Positions 1 to 10,699 of a DNA stretch of 64,000 nucleotides are shown in pieces; the stretch's first letter is position 1, and the number at the start of each line of letters is the position of its first letter. The notes beneath the pieces were generated by a model, which saw only the letters and a program-made list of their open reading frames with translations, was not told the origin of the DNA and did no database searches. Made by a program: the position numbers and the translations under genes. The DNA is taken from contig OZ176058.1 of the NCBI GenBank assembly GCA_964247055.1, forward strand, positions 5,006,490 through 5,070,489, written 5' to 3'. Source of the stretch: Paragordius varius (taxonomy: Eukaryota > Nematomorpha).

Positions 1-474
1 TGGAAGGAATCGAAACCATGGCAAAATTTTGCATTTATATAACATTAATAAACCGAAATATATAAAAAATTTTATTCAAAAATACTTGATATTACTTATT
101 TTGAGCTAAAACCGAAAGATAAAAATTTCGTTAATGTGTCAAATTTTAAAATTAAAAAATAATACAAAATAAACCGCTTTTTCTATTTCTATCAATGTTA
201 GATGTAATTTATATAAAAAAATAGCTTTAGTTTTACCCTTAAAATTAAATGAAGACGATATTTTGCAAAAAATTTGGAAAATAAAAATGGCGTCGAAGTA
301 GTTTGAGATGGAACTTTTTTTTCAAAACAAAATTTTATCAAGATATTTTGGCATATTTATATAATATTTATCAGGATAGAAGCATAAATTTAAATTGAGA
401 CCGTTTCCTTCCGTAGTTTTTTAAAAATTTTAATTTAAATTTAGTCTGGGGTATTTAGATACCCCAATTTGAAT
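1..474. other. AT-rich left edge, no gene seen
   Basis: No open frame, exon island or repeat family of this window is recognised here. A short perfect hairpin, GGGGTAT and ATACCCC around TTAG, lies near 449-466. The similarity to the right-hand inverted arm (near 28,262) begins only at about 475, so this stretch lies outside the large inverted duplication. Confidence 0.5.
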
Positions 475-1556
475 CGAAGTGTTAAAACTGCAAAAAATTA
501 TAAAGAAACACACATTATCATTATGACTAAAAATTAATGGATTGTGAAAAAATTGCATTTTTTGCTCTTTCTTCCTTTAACTCAATATTATTAAAATTAT
601 GAACCTATTTGGTAAAAAAAATTATATGTAAATTATTTTTCACACTGCATGATAAAACATACTATATTTTTACGTATATGAATATATTATTGCAAATGCG
701 ATTTTATTTGTAAATTTTGAAATTCGTACCTTTTTTAAAAATAAACGCCATCTTTATATTAAATATGGAGATTACTTTCTTAGTCTAACTTTGCAATTAC
801 AAGTCATAGTATTTCCTATCAAGCAATAGGTGGATGTATGGAACCAAAATTTAAAGAGGACAGTGTTTATCACGTGTCATAGTGTGAGACGCCTTTTGTC
901 CTTGTTGTGGACTCATCAGCCATACATAATGAACATAGGTAAACACTGTCAGTTAGGAGTTTGTATATATACTGAGTATTTTAGATTTAAGACTAATCAA
1001 AGATGGTGAAAGAAAAAACAGAGAACTTAAGGCCTGGAGAGGGCAACCGATTGTAATCAGATCTAATCAATTATCATATCTCCTTTTAATCCATTAGCCG
1101 TACTATTACTTCTAATTACAAAGGTAAACTAAGAAAATAATCCTCATAACATTTATATTTTATAATTTTTAATAACAAAATAATTTAACACTTGAAAATT
1201 ATAGGTTTCATTTACTTTTGTTGTCAATTATCTATACCCATTTATTTATTTTTAACTATTTTTTAATTTTTTATGGTGTTAACTAAAGAGAATTTTAGAG
1301 TGTTTATTAATTATCAACTTGAAATAAAACCGCTTATTGAGATAGTGAAAATGCATTTTATTGCTCTTTCTTCCTTTCAATTAATAATAATTTCTTTATT
1401 CTTTGCCAGTATACTTACAATCAGGCAATTATTACTTACATATCTGTAAATAAAAAAGGTAATAAATTTTAGGCCCTCAGTCAAAATAGAAAGGGGACCT
1501 AAATTTAATATTAATAAAAAAGGCCCCTTCGCACTACTCCCCCTAGCTCCCCGTTA
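475..1556 (-). mobile_element. hAT transposon relic, left-arm copy (truncated)
   Basis: This is an inverted copy of the hAT element at 26,805-28,620. The end near 1,556 preserves a damaged terminal inverted repeat: on the - strand GTGGCGAAATAACGGGG corresponds to CAGTGGCGAAACTACGGG in the intact copy, and the following GGGAGC tract matches. The other end is cut off at 475, so the opposite terminus is missing. The next outer bases (CGCCCAAAGTAT on -) are also shared with the right arm, so the insertion predates the inverted duplication. No transposase reading frame survives inside. A smaller inverted-repeat element (745-1,160) is nested in it. Confidence 0.7.
745..1160. mobile_element. Inverted-repeat element family C, copy 1
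   Basis: The ends are imperfect inverted repeats of about 70 bp. The left end starts near CGCCATCTTTATATTAAATA, and both ends contain a shared block close to CTTTGCAATTAGAAGTCATAG. There is no coding capacity. It is nested in the hAT relic in both arms. The stretch GTATATATACTGAGTA near 964-979 is the empty site for the minisatellite-ended element that occupies the same position in the right-arm copy at 27,401-27,762. Superfamily is not resolved. Confidence 0.65.
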
Positions 1557-2570
1557 TTTCGCCACATACTTTGGGCGAAAAATAGTTTCAAAAAATTATT
1601 TTTGTGGACTTAGTTTTTTGACAAAAATGGTATTTTACGGGGTAGGGGGGGGGAGTAAAATCGGCGCAATCGTAAAAAATGTAAAAAAATCATATTTGAA
1701 ATCGAATGCTCCACCACGTTTTCCGGAAATGTCTCAAAGACACGATTTTTGTGGACTTCTGTTTTCAAAAAAACCCATTTTCCACACGGGGTGAGCCCAA
1801 ACTGGTGGCCTAATTTAAAAAAGAGCTAAGCTATTGTCGGGGCATTCATTAATGATTATATTTTTCGACATTTGGATTTGAATGGGTCTACCGGTTTTCC
1901 GGAAACAGATCACAAGCCACCACTCTCCATTTTTATAAATATATAAATTACTGTGGCAAATTTTAAATATTTATATAAAACTTAGTCGACAATGACTCAT
2001 AGGTGTATTAAAAAAATATTTTCTATGCAATAAACAGAAAAAAATCAGGACTTGAAACCAGAACCGTTGTTCCACGTTAAAAGCCGCAACCGGAATAGTG
2101 TTAAAATTTTAATAACCGTTTTGGAACATGTTCCTTCATTTAAAAAACCGGTTCTGGAACTGAACAAAATATAAAAAACAGGAATTTTTACCAGCGAGAA
2201 CCGTTTAAGGAATCGTACTACAGACCAAATATTTTTAATTCTTTTATATATTGTTACACTCTTATGTTATAATATGAACTACATTAAGTATATTACTCTT
2301 TTAAATATTTTTGGTATGGAGAAGAAATACTTTGAGTTAGATCAAATGAAATAAATTCTATAAGAGGAGCAACATGTTAAAAATCCAATGCTCTTATCTG
2401 CAGTGTATTTGGATCTTCGTTTTGAACGGGATCATAAGAGGTAAAATGCACTGCAAGATATACATAAAAGTATGTCGAATGAAGCTAGGAATAATTTTGA
2501 TATGTATTCGATTAAAAAAATTAACATTTAGACAATATCAAAATCATTGTGACAGATATATTTATAGCGC
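1557..2570. repeat. Left arm of inverted duplication outside the hAT copy
   Basis: This stretch matches 25,700-26,804 in inverse orientation, including the blocks with CCACCACGTTTTCCGGAAA near 1,710, GAACCGTTGTTCCACGTTAA near 2,061 and the hAT transposase scrap at 2,379-2,500. A more distant relative of the AACCGGTT-rich part lies at about 32,780-33,230. No intact gene was found. Confidence 0.65.
2379..2500 (+). pseudogene. hAT transposase fragment
   Basis: In one frame the + strand reads NPMLLSAVYLDLRFERDHKR and then a stop. A further piece, NALQDIHKSMSNEARNN, follows after the stop. The LDxRFK-type motif is the conserved block near the C-terminal part of BED-type hAT transposases (usual form LDPRFK). 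The fragment covers about 40 of the roughly 600 residues of such enzymes, so it is a relic. The same fragment is present inverted at 25,855-25,985 on the - strand, where the frame is slightly better preserved. The assignment rests on motif recognition only. Confidence 0.55.
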
Positions 2571-3830
2571 GAATTTATTGTAAGAAATATAAAATATATA
2601 TATATATGTATATCATTTATAAAGGATAGAATATATATTTGGTGATTTAACTTCATTTTTACCCACCTACACAAAAATTTAGAAAAATTATCGGAATATC
2701 GGTAATATTTTATATATTACTTATATTTTGGTCAGTGTAAAAAGAACATATAAAATTTATTTGAATCATAGATCATCATTGACACAAGATGTATGTAAGC
2801 CATCATTTTAAAGATTGAACAAAAATATATGGATATGATTCTTATTAAATTACCTTTGTACAAAATATATAGTTTATCTCCATTTATCCAAGTTTTTTTT
2901 ATATCTAATTAAATTTATAAATTAGAAATGCTTGTAGGAATAATTATACAAGACAGCAATTTTTAGCACTTAATTTATTTTGCATAATTTTATATCATTT
3001 TATTAGTATATCTGAAAAAAAAACAAATTCCACCTAAAAATTTTGTATAATTTGATTTTTTTTAATTATGTGCTCTCTTTATCATTTATAATTTTTTAAC
3101 AAATATACAACGGCACATTCGTAATATATTATTTGAATAATGAAACCTCTATAAAATGTATATATATGTTTTACATCGATATTAATATTGGACATAGGAA
3201 GAAACAATCTCAATATATTTTTCAATCCAATGATGAAAATAGACAAGCTTAGATGACGCAGAATGTCCAAAAAAAATAACATAAAAAACTTTTTTGATTA
3301 ATACACTTATTTATTGTTTTTATGCCATTCAAAACTGATATTTTTAACTTTTTTGTTTTTTAAAAATTACCATCTTATCAATAATAATTTATTTTCGTTT
3401 TTAGGTTTATAATTTCGAAATTTCAACTAAAAACAAAGAGGGATTGTCATTCTTTTATACGATGTAATAAATTAACAGCTATAACTATGCATTTTATCCA
3501 TTAGGTAAATTAATTTTGTAAACAATTTGATAAAAATAATTTTTAAAAAAAAAGAAAACCAAATGTTTTCAAAAGATTTTTAATTTACTAATCTAACTCT
3601 AATAATTATATTAAAGTAATTAATACGATTATTTAATTAGTTTGTCTGTGAAATTATGATTGTAAAGGTTGAAAATTGTCATCATATACACACAAATAAC
3701 TTTATCTGATTGATGTAAATGACCAACTATCATTCAAAATAAAATAATACTTCTAAAAAGCGTAAAGTTCGAAATGAATTGATTAAGTTTAAATGATAAC
3801 TTAAAAATTATTCGAAAAGTGATTAATAAT
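2571..3830. other. AT-rich intergenic stretch upstream of gene 1
   Basis: No exon, signal peptide or MITE end is recognisable. About 50 bp at 3,165-3,215 (TTTTACATCGATATTAATAT) recur inverted at 39,185-39,225. From about 3,720 rightward the sequence pairs with 19,850 leftward (for example ATACTTCTAAAAAGCGTAA), showing that the inverted duplication includes at least 370 bp upstream of gene 1. Confidence 0.45.
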
Positions 3831-4029
3831 TGATTTTGAATGGTCAACCCACACAGACCTTGGTAATTTTATATGAATCATTTATGTAAATAAACTAAGT
3901 GTAATAAGTCAGCGATATTGATATCTCTCTTTGTCTTTAACCTTGAATTTTTTGGTGAAACTATATATTGTCATTCGACTCTTTTTCAAATCACCTAAAA
4001 CACTAAGTCCTTAATCCATTTGTAAATGC

Positions 4030-4045
4030 TATAGAAGGGGGCGCT
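4030..4045 (+). promoter_or_regulatory. Core promoter of gene 1 (degenerate TATA box)
   Basis: TATAGAAG is followed at once by GGGGGCGC, 68 bp before the gene 1 start codon. The duplicate gene 2 has TATAAAAG plus GGGGGCGC at the same distance, and gene 3 has TATATAAG plus CGGGCGC. The conserved TATA-then-GGGCGC arrangement in three paralogues supports a core promoter; the G in this copy weakens the TATA box. Confidence 0.7.
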
Positions 4046-4097
4046 TTGATATCTAATTTTATATTTCTCTTTTTTAACCATTCCAAATTTATAAATG

Positions 4098-7020
4098 ATG
4101 AATTCTTTTTGTGCCATTGCATGCTTGTTCCTGATAATGCAAATGCCCATGGTTAGAGGTCAGCTATTAATATATTTATTAAAAAAATTGATAGGTTGTG
4201 TATTTTTTACAAATAATAGATCACTATATACTAAATGTTTACGAACGAAAATTATTCAGATACAGAAATTGAAATTGTACCAAATGGTAAAAATAAGACC
4301 ATTTTTTTCAGTAAACAACTTTTTTTTTAAATTTATTTATCCTATAATCATTTAATTATCGTATATCTATAAGTGGATGTCTTACCAATTTACATACTTT
4401 TTGTACTTTGCGTTTTGAAAAAATCGCTTTAATCAAGATTTAAAAGTATGGTTGTCTTTTGGGGTAAAATATTTCTGTTTATATTTTTACGTTTTATCCG
4501 TATAATTTCAATTTTTACTGTATATATAAACATTTACCGAAATTAGTTGATCAGATGTTGAAAAAAATATAATCTATTTTCCTAAAACTATTTGTGACAA
4601 TTTTGAATATTATACTAGTATTTGTTACCAATTTACAGCTCTAAATGCGAAACAGGTATTAATGTGCTTCGAAAAAATGGGTGGTGGTTGGATATAAATA
4701 TATATTGTTCGCTAAAAAACCCTTAAATATTTAAATCTGATAGAAAAATGTAGAATAATTTAAGAGTGAAGGAAACTTATATTTAAACTTTTGTGGTAGG
4801 TGCTTCATATCGGAAAATGGTAAAATTTGCGCAATTTTTTGTAAAATAAATTATTTTGTGAAAGCTAATATGCTTCAATATTATTATAAAATTCAAAAAT
4901 TTAGGTGTTTGCCCTTCTAAAATGGGCTAGTTTTCTTATAACAAACGCAAAAATGCCAAAAATTTTGAATATATGCTAAATTGACATAATAAAAAGTTTA
5001 TTCCGTTAGCTTGCTAATTTAATTTATAACAGAGTTTTGTTGAAGCGTATTTCATAATTATTTTATAATGTTTTGAGGCATGGTTAAAACGGTAGAAACT
5101 CATTCAAACATTATAAATAACTGTTTATATACATTTTAATGAGGGTGAATATTTCTATAAACTCAGAATTTTGATTAAAATCGTTCATCTTTATAATATA
5201 ATGTTAAATGAGAATTCTTCTTAGCAAAAATTCTTCAAAAAGAAATTAAAAATTCGGAGGTAATAGAAATGTTTAACATCCTTTTATTTTATAGTGTTTT
5301 TATAATATTTTAATGTGTTTTAATACCGTTTCAATAATGCCTTGAAATAGTATAAAATACGCTTTAACTAAATTTTGCTATAAAGGAAAATTTGAAAAAA
5401 ATTATTTTTTGAAAGAACTTTTTTTATGCTATATTTAGCATAACATTATAAATTTTATGCAATCTCGGCATATTTGAGTTTATTTTGAAAGAACAAGCCT
5501 ATGTTCGGTAAATTTTGAGACATTTCTCAAAATAAAAATTTTATAAAATATTGTTAACCAAAATATTATGGCTTATTTTAAATAATGAGTTTCCTGCTTA
5601 AATTGGTAGGTCAATGTGCGGTAACCCTGAATGGAACAGATATAAGGCCTGACAGCACAAGTCGTGTGGTGAGAGGCGACGTCGCTCTAATAATTACCGC
5701 GGGTGCAGATGTTTGTACGGCTACTTTAAATGTGTACACTTTCAATGGTTGTACCATGAGTAAGTTTTACATTTTACATTTTTTATCGTTAATTTATATA
5801 CTTTTTCACACTAAATTAGCGTCGTTATATCATTATACATATAATGACTGCCCGATAGGATTTAAAGGAGAGTACGAAAGATGGGAATAGTTTAGGTACC
5901 TACCCTTTAAGCAAATATATAATTTACTTTTACTTAATAATAAATACATCATCGATATTTAACCCAGGCATTTTTATTTGTGAACACTTTTTTGCAAAAA
6001 ATGTACAATTTACAACAAATCAAATTCACCCTAAATATAAATTGTTTTCGGGCTAATATAACTATCATTAATAAGAAATATATTCTTATGGCATAGTTTA
6101 TTATTTTTTTCAGTACTATATTAACAAACGTAATTTCATTTAAAATATGAAAAAGGATCGGTAATTTATAATCTAAAAAAACACATAATATATTTTACTG
6201 TGGATTTGAGTTGTTCAAGTGTGAATTTGAATTGGTCAAGGGTCAATTTGTATTGTTTAAGGGTGAAATAAAATACCGTAAATGGTATATAACTGTCAAT
6301 AAATATATATTTTGCAATTTATAACAAAATACGAGCCGTTTTTACTTATGGCTCTTTTAAAATTGGTTGGTTAAATCCGTTATATTTTAAATAAATTAAT
6401 ATTTATTTTTTAAAGATCATTCATTATACGCATTATTGCCATTAATTTTAACTTGATTTATAAATGCGTGATTCCTTACTTCTTTTTGGTTGTCCGTTAT
6501 ATTTTAATATACACCATTTACAGTTCAAATTCACCCTCAAATAAATAACATTTTTTTAAGATTAAAAATTGCCTATATTTTAATATATTTTTTTATATAA
6601 ATAAAATTTTGTTTTAAATTAAAATAATACTGAAAAAAATAATTAATTATGCCATAAAGATATATTTTAAATTAATAATGAGTTATATTAGTTCGAAAAC
6701 ACATAATTTATTTTTAGGGTGAATTTGAATTGTTCGAAGGTGAATTGGAATTGTTCAAGGGTGAATTTGAATTGTTCGAGGGTGAATTTGAATTGTTCAA
6801 GGGTGAATTTGAAACTGTAAATGGTATATATTTAGGTGCGACATTTGCCGGGAGGACATTGACTGTTACGAATGGAGTTGTAACACAAGACCCTGCAGGT
6901 CTAACACCTTTGATTACGGTCACTGCAGGAGAGACTTTTGGTAAGAATCCAGGAAGTCGAATTGTTAAGTACGTCATGCGTAATATTCCCCCCGGAGAGA
7001 CGTTCCCTCTAACGGTATAA
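4098..7020 (+). CDS. Gene 1: small secreted protein, spliced, unknown family
   Basis: Three exons can be read. E1 is 4,098-4,158, E2 is 5,610-5,759 and E3 is 6,836-7,014. E1 encodes a signal peptide, MNSFCAIACLFLIMQMPMV then RG, ending at donor G|GTCAGC in phase 1. E2 (150 nt) runs from TTGGTAG| to ATGA|GTAAGT, again phase 1 to phase 1, and includes QCAVTLNGTDI and NVYTFNGCTM. E3 starts after ATATTTAG| and includes TLTVTNGVVTQ and VTAGETFGKNPGSRIV. It ends at a possible phase-0 donor ACG|GTATAA, or reads into a stop at 7,018-7,020. The product is about 130 residues, rich in T, V and G, with two Cys in E2, and looks extracellular and beta-rich (inference). Gene 2 is a paralogue with identical exon phases and the same E1 length. 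The second ATG (4,098) is chosen because only that one is conserved in gene 2. I do not recognise the family. A minisatellite-ended MITE abuts the E3 acceptor, so this copy may be impaired. Confidence 0.7.
4260..4522. mobile_element. MITE family A copy in intron 1 of gene 1
   Basis: Family A consensus: a TA dinucleotide, then CAGTAAAAATTGAAATTA, TACGGACAAAACGT, a run of T, AAAAGACAACCATACTTTTT; the other end is the reverse complement. Inverted repeats are about 100 bp, total length is about 260-300 bp, and there is no coding capacity. The TA flank and CAGT terminus are typical of Tc1/mariner elements. This copy has a degenerate left end and a good right end (CAATTTTTACTGTA). It lies about 100 bp after the E1 donor, as does the copy at 19,072-19,290 in gene 2, so it was present before the gene duplication. 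Confidence 0.75.
4785..5545. repeat. Inverted-repeat element family F, copy 1 (intron 1)
   Basis: The two halves are imperfect inverted complements. The left half has GCCCTTCTAAAATGGGCTAG and AACGCAAAAATGCC; the right half has ATGCTATATTTAGCATAA and CTCGGCATATTTGAG. Copies occur at 17,820-18,860 and, split by later insertions, at about 10,000-10,345 plus 14,765-15,010. There is no coding capacity. The ends are not sharp enough to call a target duplication. Confidence 0.5.
6003..6290. mobile_element. Minisatellite-ended element family M, copy 1 (degenerate)
   Basis: Family M: CCATTTACAGTTCAAATT leads into 1-4 tandem copies of a 21-bp unit containing AATTCACCCTTGAACAATTC, then an AT-rich core with AATACTGAAAAAATAATAAAC, then the inverse array ending in TGTAAATGG. 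Here the right array has about three diverged units (GGTCAATTTG, GGGTGAAATA) and the left only one. It lies in intron 2 of gene 1. Confidence 0.6.
6508..6830. mobile_element. Family M element, copy 2, abutting exon 3 of gene 1
   Basis: The left end is ATACACCATTTACAGTTC and the right end has about five 21-bp units (GGGTGAATTTGAATTGTTC) ending in TGTAAATGGTATA. The array is open in one frame, giving repeated GEFELFK, and that frame runs on without a stop through the E3 acceptor into the E3 coding frame. The element ends 4-5 nt before the E3 acceptor AG (6,834-6,835). Confidence 0.8.
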
Positions 7021-7253
7021 TACGTATTAAGTTTCTTCTGACTTAAGTTATAAAGAAAGGCAAAATATAGGGGATATTTCTGCTTATTAGACCAAGGTGT
7101 AATATATAGCATAGCTAATAGGACGCCAGACTCTTATATTATGTTGAGTACAGAATAACCCCAAAACCACTTCAATTTTTGTGTCATTGTTAACGCTGGG
7201 CGACATTTAAAAAATTCAAAAGTGCTCACCCTTTAGAAAATAAACTCTAAAAT

Positions 7254-7530
7254 TACAGTAAAAATTGAAATTATACGGACAAAACTTAAAGGACAAAAAA
7301 TTTTTTCTACAAGACAACCATAGTTTTTCCAACCTAAATTAATCCTAGTGAAATATTTTGTTCTCAGCCTAAAATATATAATTATATATGTTACCAATAT
7401 ACATCTCTAAATGATACCCTGGAAATAATGATTATATATTAATTAATCAAAATTCGAAAAATATGGTTGCCTTTAAAAAAATAGTCTTTATATTTTTAGA
7501 TTTTGTTCGTATATCTTAATATTTACTGTA
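7254..7530. mobile_element. MITE family A copy
   Basis: The left end TACAGTAAAAATTGAAATTA is intact and followed by TACGGACAAAACTT. The right end reads TTTGTTCGTATATCTTAATA then TTTACTGTA. TA is present at both edges. It lies downstream of gene 1. Confidence 0.85.
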
Positions 7531-8495
7531 ATATATAATTAGGTATGTTACCATAATACTGTCAATTCCTAATTTCACGAGTAGAATATTATAAAACTAT
7601 CAACGTTTATCCATCTTTATAATTTAATATATAAAAGGTAAAATACGAATATTTTTATATGAAACCATAAAATATTTTGTTTTGAATCGAAGATTAATAA
7701 CAAGTGTAGTCTGTTATACCGGTTAAATTATGAAGAGGCGACAGCGTAAATTAGGCAGAACTATACAATCCCATTTCATTCTTCTGACATTAAACAACAA
7801 ACAAGCACAAGTTGAGTTTGCCAAAACGTTTTATATTTATCATTAACCACTCAGATCTAATTTTATGCCTGAAAAGGATAATTTGGGGCACACTTCAACA
7901 GTAGAAAAAGGTTATTAAAAGTTATCGTATGGTTAACATGATCTATTGATTAACGCAAGTGAAATATGGTTTCGATGTATTAAAAGTCGTAAATTCCTCG
8001 AAAGAATGTGTGCGCTTAACCATACAACTGCGAGGACACTAAAGTGCAAGAGTTATTGGACGATGACCAAATCACAATGTATTTCATAATCAATAGATGT
8101 CTACAAACAATGGGAAGTCTAACAAACTTGTTATATGAATCCCACACATGTAAATTAAATCGATTATCGTGAACGTCACGCAAAAAAATCAGTTTTGTCG
8201 CAAATTGGTGTGTTTGATGAGTGATTGCTTAATTTTGTAAATCCAAAGCAAAAAATCGCGGAGACTGCCTTGCCAAGCCGTTCGTTGTCTAATCGCTGTG
8301 AGACCAGATATGTGTTCTGTGTCTAGCGGGACAGGAACTTAATGTGTATTATAGGCTTCATAACCTAGTGAAACAGTTAATACACATTTATATCGCCATT
8401 AAATAATTAATTCCTACTGTTTATTCAGGGAAAAAGGCATGAATTGGCTAAAAAACATGGCAAAGTAATTTTACTCTTGAACTCCTGACATCAGA
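7531..8495. other. Unrecognised relic with higher GC
   Basis: Part of this stretch (about 7,690-8,400) is clearly less AT-rich than its surroundings and reads like decayed coding DNA, for example ACGTCACGCAAAAAAATC and AATCGCTGTGAGACCAGAT. Translations of both strands show no frame longer than about 40 residues and no motif that I can defend. It may be the upstream part of the LINE at 8,500, or an older unrelated element. Confidence 0.35.
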
Positions 8496-8499
8496 AAGA

Positions 8500-8990
8500 A
8501 AATAGGATTGGATAGAGAAGCGATGACCAAATTAATAAAGATTTGGAAAAGCAAAAACTTAGCAGTTGAAACTAAAAAGATTATTCTACGGTTTTGTTCT
8601 GGTTGTGAGAACTCTCAGAAAAAGAGACAATGAAAGACTTATGGCTTTTGAAAGGAGTTGCTGGAGTATGCTGGAATATACCTGGAAGGATAAAAATGGA
8701 AATCTAACTACAGAAATACATCCTGAAACAAACATCCTGGAGATAATTCTAAAAGAACGTTAACATATTTTGGTCATGTAATGCGATCGAATTCTTTAGA
8801 AAAAGACACGTTATTTAGGCAGGTAGAAGGAAAAAGGAAACGAGGCCGACCACAGAAGAGGTGGTTGGATATGATAAAAGAGGAAACTAAAATAACATTG
8901 AACGATCTCAATATAGCGGTAAAAGATAAAAGGAAGTGGAAAGCAATTATAAACTATATCCAAAAATAGTTTACAAGAAATAACCAACCA
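8500..8990 (+). mobile_element. LINE ORF2 C-terminal fragment
   Basis: Successive frames give IKIWKSKNLAVETK (about 8,540), RLFYGFVLVVRTLRKRDNER with AFERSCWSMLEYTW (8,575-8,763), then FGHVMRSNSLEKD, EGKRKRGRPQKRWLDMIKEE and KRKWKAIINYIQK (8,770-8,969). This is the characteristic region after the RT domain of metazoan non-LTR retrotransposons: the YGxExWTLRKxD block, the (W/F)GHVxR block and the GKRxRGRPxxRWxD block. The + frame shifts at about 8,560 and again at about 8,765, so it is dead. Only the 3' end is present, as expected of 5'-truncated insertions. The clade is not resolved. A second LINE piece lies at 57.2-57.9 kb. Confidence 0.8.
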
Positions 8991-9063
8991 ACCATATTAT
9001 AAATATAAAAACTAAGAAAACTTTAATTAAAAAAATGATTATACAGATAGGAAAAACTCAATC

Positions 9064-9332
9064 TACTATCAAATTCACCCCAAACAATTCATGCCCCTTG
9101 AACAATTCAAATTCACCCTTAAAATATTTTCTAGCTCATCATTAATATCAAATATATGTTTATGGCATAGTTTATTATTTTTTCGATGTTAGTATTATTT
9201 TTAACAACAATTTTTAAAAATATTGAAAAAAAGTAATATTTAATTATAAAAAACACATAATATATTTTAGGGTGATTGAATTGTTAGAGGTGTGGAATGG
9301 TCCAATGGTAAATTTGGAGTGTAAATAGTATG
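9064..9332. mobile_element. Family M element, copy 3 (degenerate)
   Basis: The left end is ATCAAATTCACCCC with two units; the right end is AGGGTGATTGAATTGTTAGA with decayed units ending GTGTAAATAGTATG. The core ATGGCATAGTTTATTATTT is shared with copies 1 and 5. Confidence 0.6.
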
Positions 9333-9999
9333 CATTTTTTAAAGTCACCTTATAAACCCAAACCTTTTAATTATGACTGATTTACTATCGTAAGGCATAG
9401 TAATCGATACAAAGATATTAAAAAGTTAGAGATTTTAAATATTTGTGCAGTTTTTGAATTTTGACTGTAAATTTTCCTTTTTTACTGTTTTATAAGAATT
9501 AACTCTAAATTAAATAATTTATATTATTTCAATTTAGCTAACAAAATGTGACGGGAGGCAATCTGTGGTTATTTATGTTCCTTAAGAGGAAGACATCGCA
9601 AACCTTTTAACCTATAACGCTTTTTAGATAGCAAAAGACTATAATTTTGCAGACTTGAACAGTTTTAATAAATTATACATTATTCATTTATTTTATCTTA
9701 TGAGATCGCGGGACTTGTAAATAGTCAAAATGATGAGATTTACAGAATCATTAATTACATATTCACTGCATTTTAAATCGTGGGGCATAAAAAAGATCTT
9801 GATGTATTAGGATTTAAATAAATGTAATGATTTTCATGGTGATTTTGGATTTTGGTCTTACAAGTACAAGAAAATTACTTCCAATTTTAATTGGTCCATA
9901 TGGAAAAGTCGCAAAATCCCCGCACGTTATGTTTGAGAAAATTTTTTTTGAATACAATACTTTTTTTTAAAAATATGACTAAAGTGTACAATAAACTGT
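9333..9999. other. Intergenic; carries an inverted match to 15.55-15.63 kb
   Basis: No gene was found. About 75 bp near 9,535-9,610 (GGGAGGCAATCTGTGG and CCTTAAGAGGAAGA) recur inverted at 15,555-15,625. This places both sides of the Ty3/gypsy fossil in the same inverted duplication. Confidence 0.5.
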
Positions 10000-10345
10000 A
10001 TTTAATATGCAAAAAAAATTATTATAAAATTTTAATATTAAGATGTGGGCTCCAAAACTATTCTTGCCCTTTTAAAATGGGTTTTCTTAAAAAAACGCAA
10101 AAATTTTATAAATAACATAAAAATATTTAATTCAATTTTTATTAAAATTTTGTTAGAGCTTACTTCATGCTATTTTAAGGCATGATGAAAACAAGATTAA
10201 TATGCTTTAAGATATATAAATCACTTTTTCTATATAATTCAGTAATGCTTTCTAAGCCTCAGAATTACAATAAAATATCTTTCGTACCAATTCTATGATA
10301 AATAATTTTCGTTCCATGAATTTATTCAAAAAAAAAACATTACAA
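10000..10345. repeat. Family F element, left half (split copy)
   Basis: TGCCCTTTTAAAATGGG, AACGCAAAAATTTTA and GCATGATGAAAAC match the left half of copy 1. The matching right half is found at 14,765-15,010 beyond a MITE and the Ty3/gypsy fossil, which suggests those were inserted into this element. Confidence 0.5.
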
Positions 10346-10398
10346 TTAGAAGTAGAATGTTTAAATTATATCTTGGCGTTTTTTTTACGATTCCATAT

Positions 10399-10691
10399 TA
10401 CAGTAAAATCTGAATTTATAAGGACAAAACATATAAATCTAAAGACAAATGTTTTTTTCTAAAAGACAACCATACCAGACTTTTTGAACTCTTATTTTTA
10501 AATATAACTTATTGTTTCAAGCGATGTATGATATGGAGGTGTTTATTGGTAACACAATCTATTATATAATTTGCAAAAACATTCAGATATATAGAAAGGA
10601 TTCAAGATTTAAAAGCATGGTTGTCTTTTAGCAAAAAATATTTGCCTTTATATTTTTACGTTTTGTCCGTATAATTTTAATTTTTACCGTA
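10399..10691. mobile_element. MITE family A copy
   Basis: Both ends are clear: TACAGTAAAATCTGAATT at left, and TTTTGTCCGTATAATTTTAA then TTTTTACCGTA at right. The inner repeats AAAAGACAACCATAC and GCATGGTTGTCTTTTAG are well preserved. Confidence 0.85.
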
Positions 10692-10699
10692 ATACACAA

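Noticed and set aside
6730-7112. Low-complexity frames reading GEFELFK on + and NSPLNN or NSPSNN on -
   Set aside because: Both are translations of the 21-bp minisatellite end of a family M element, not independent genes. The + frame is mentioned only for its junction with exon 3.
7690-8400. Possible Tc1/mariner transposase
   Set aside because: The block is GC-richer and lies near MITEs, but I could not find DDE landmarks or a defensible motif in any frame.
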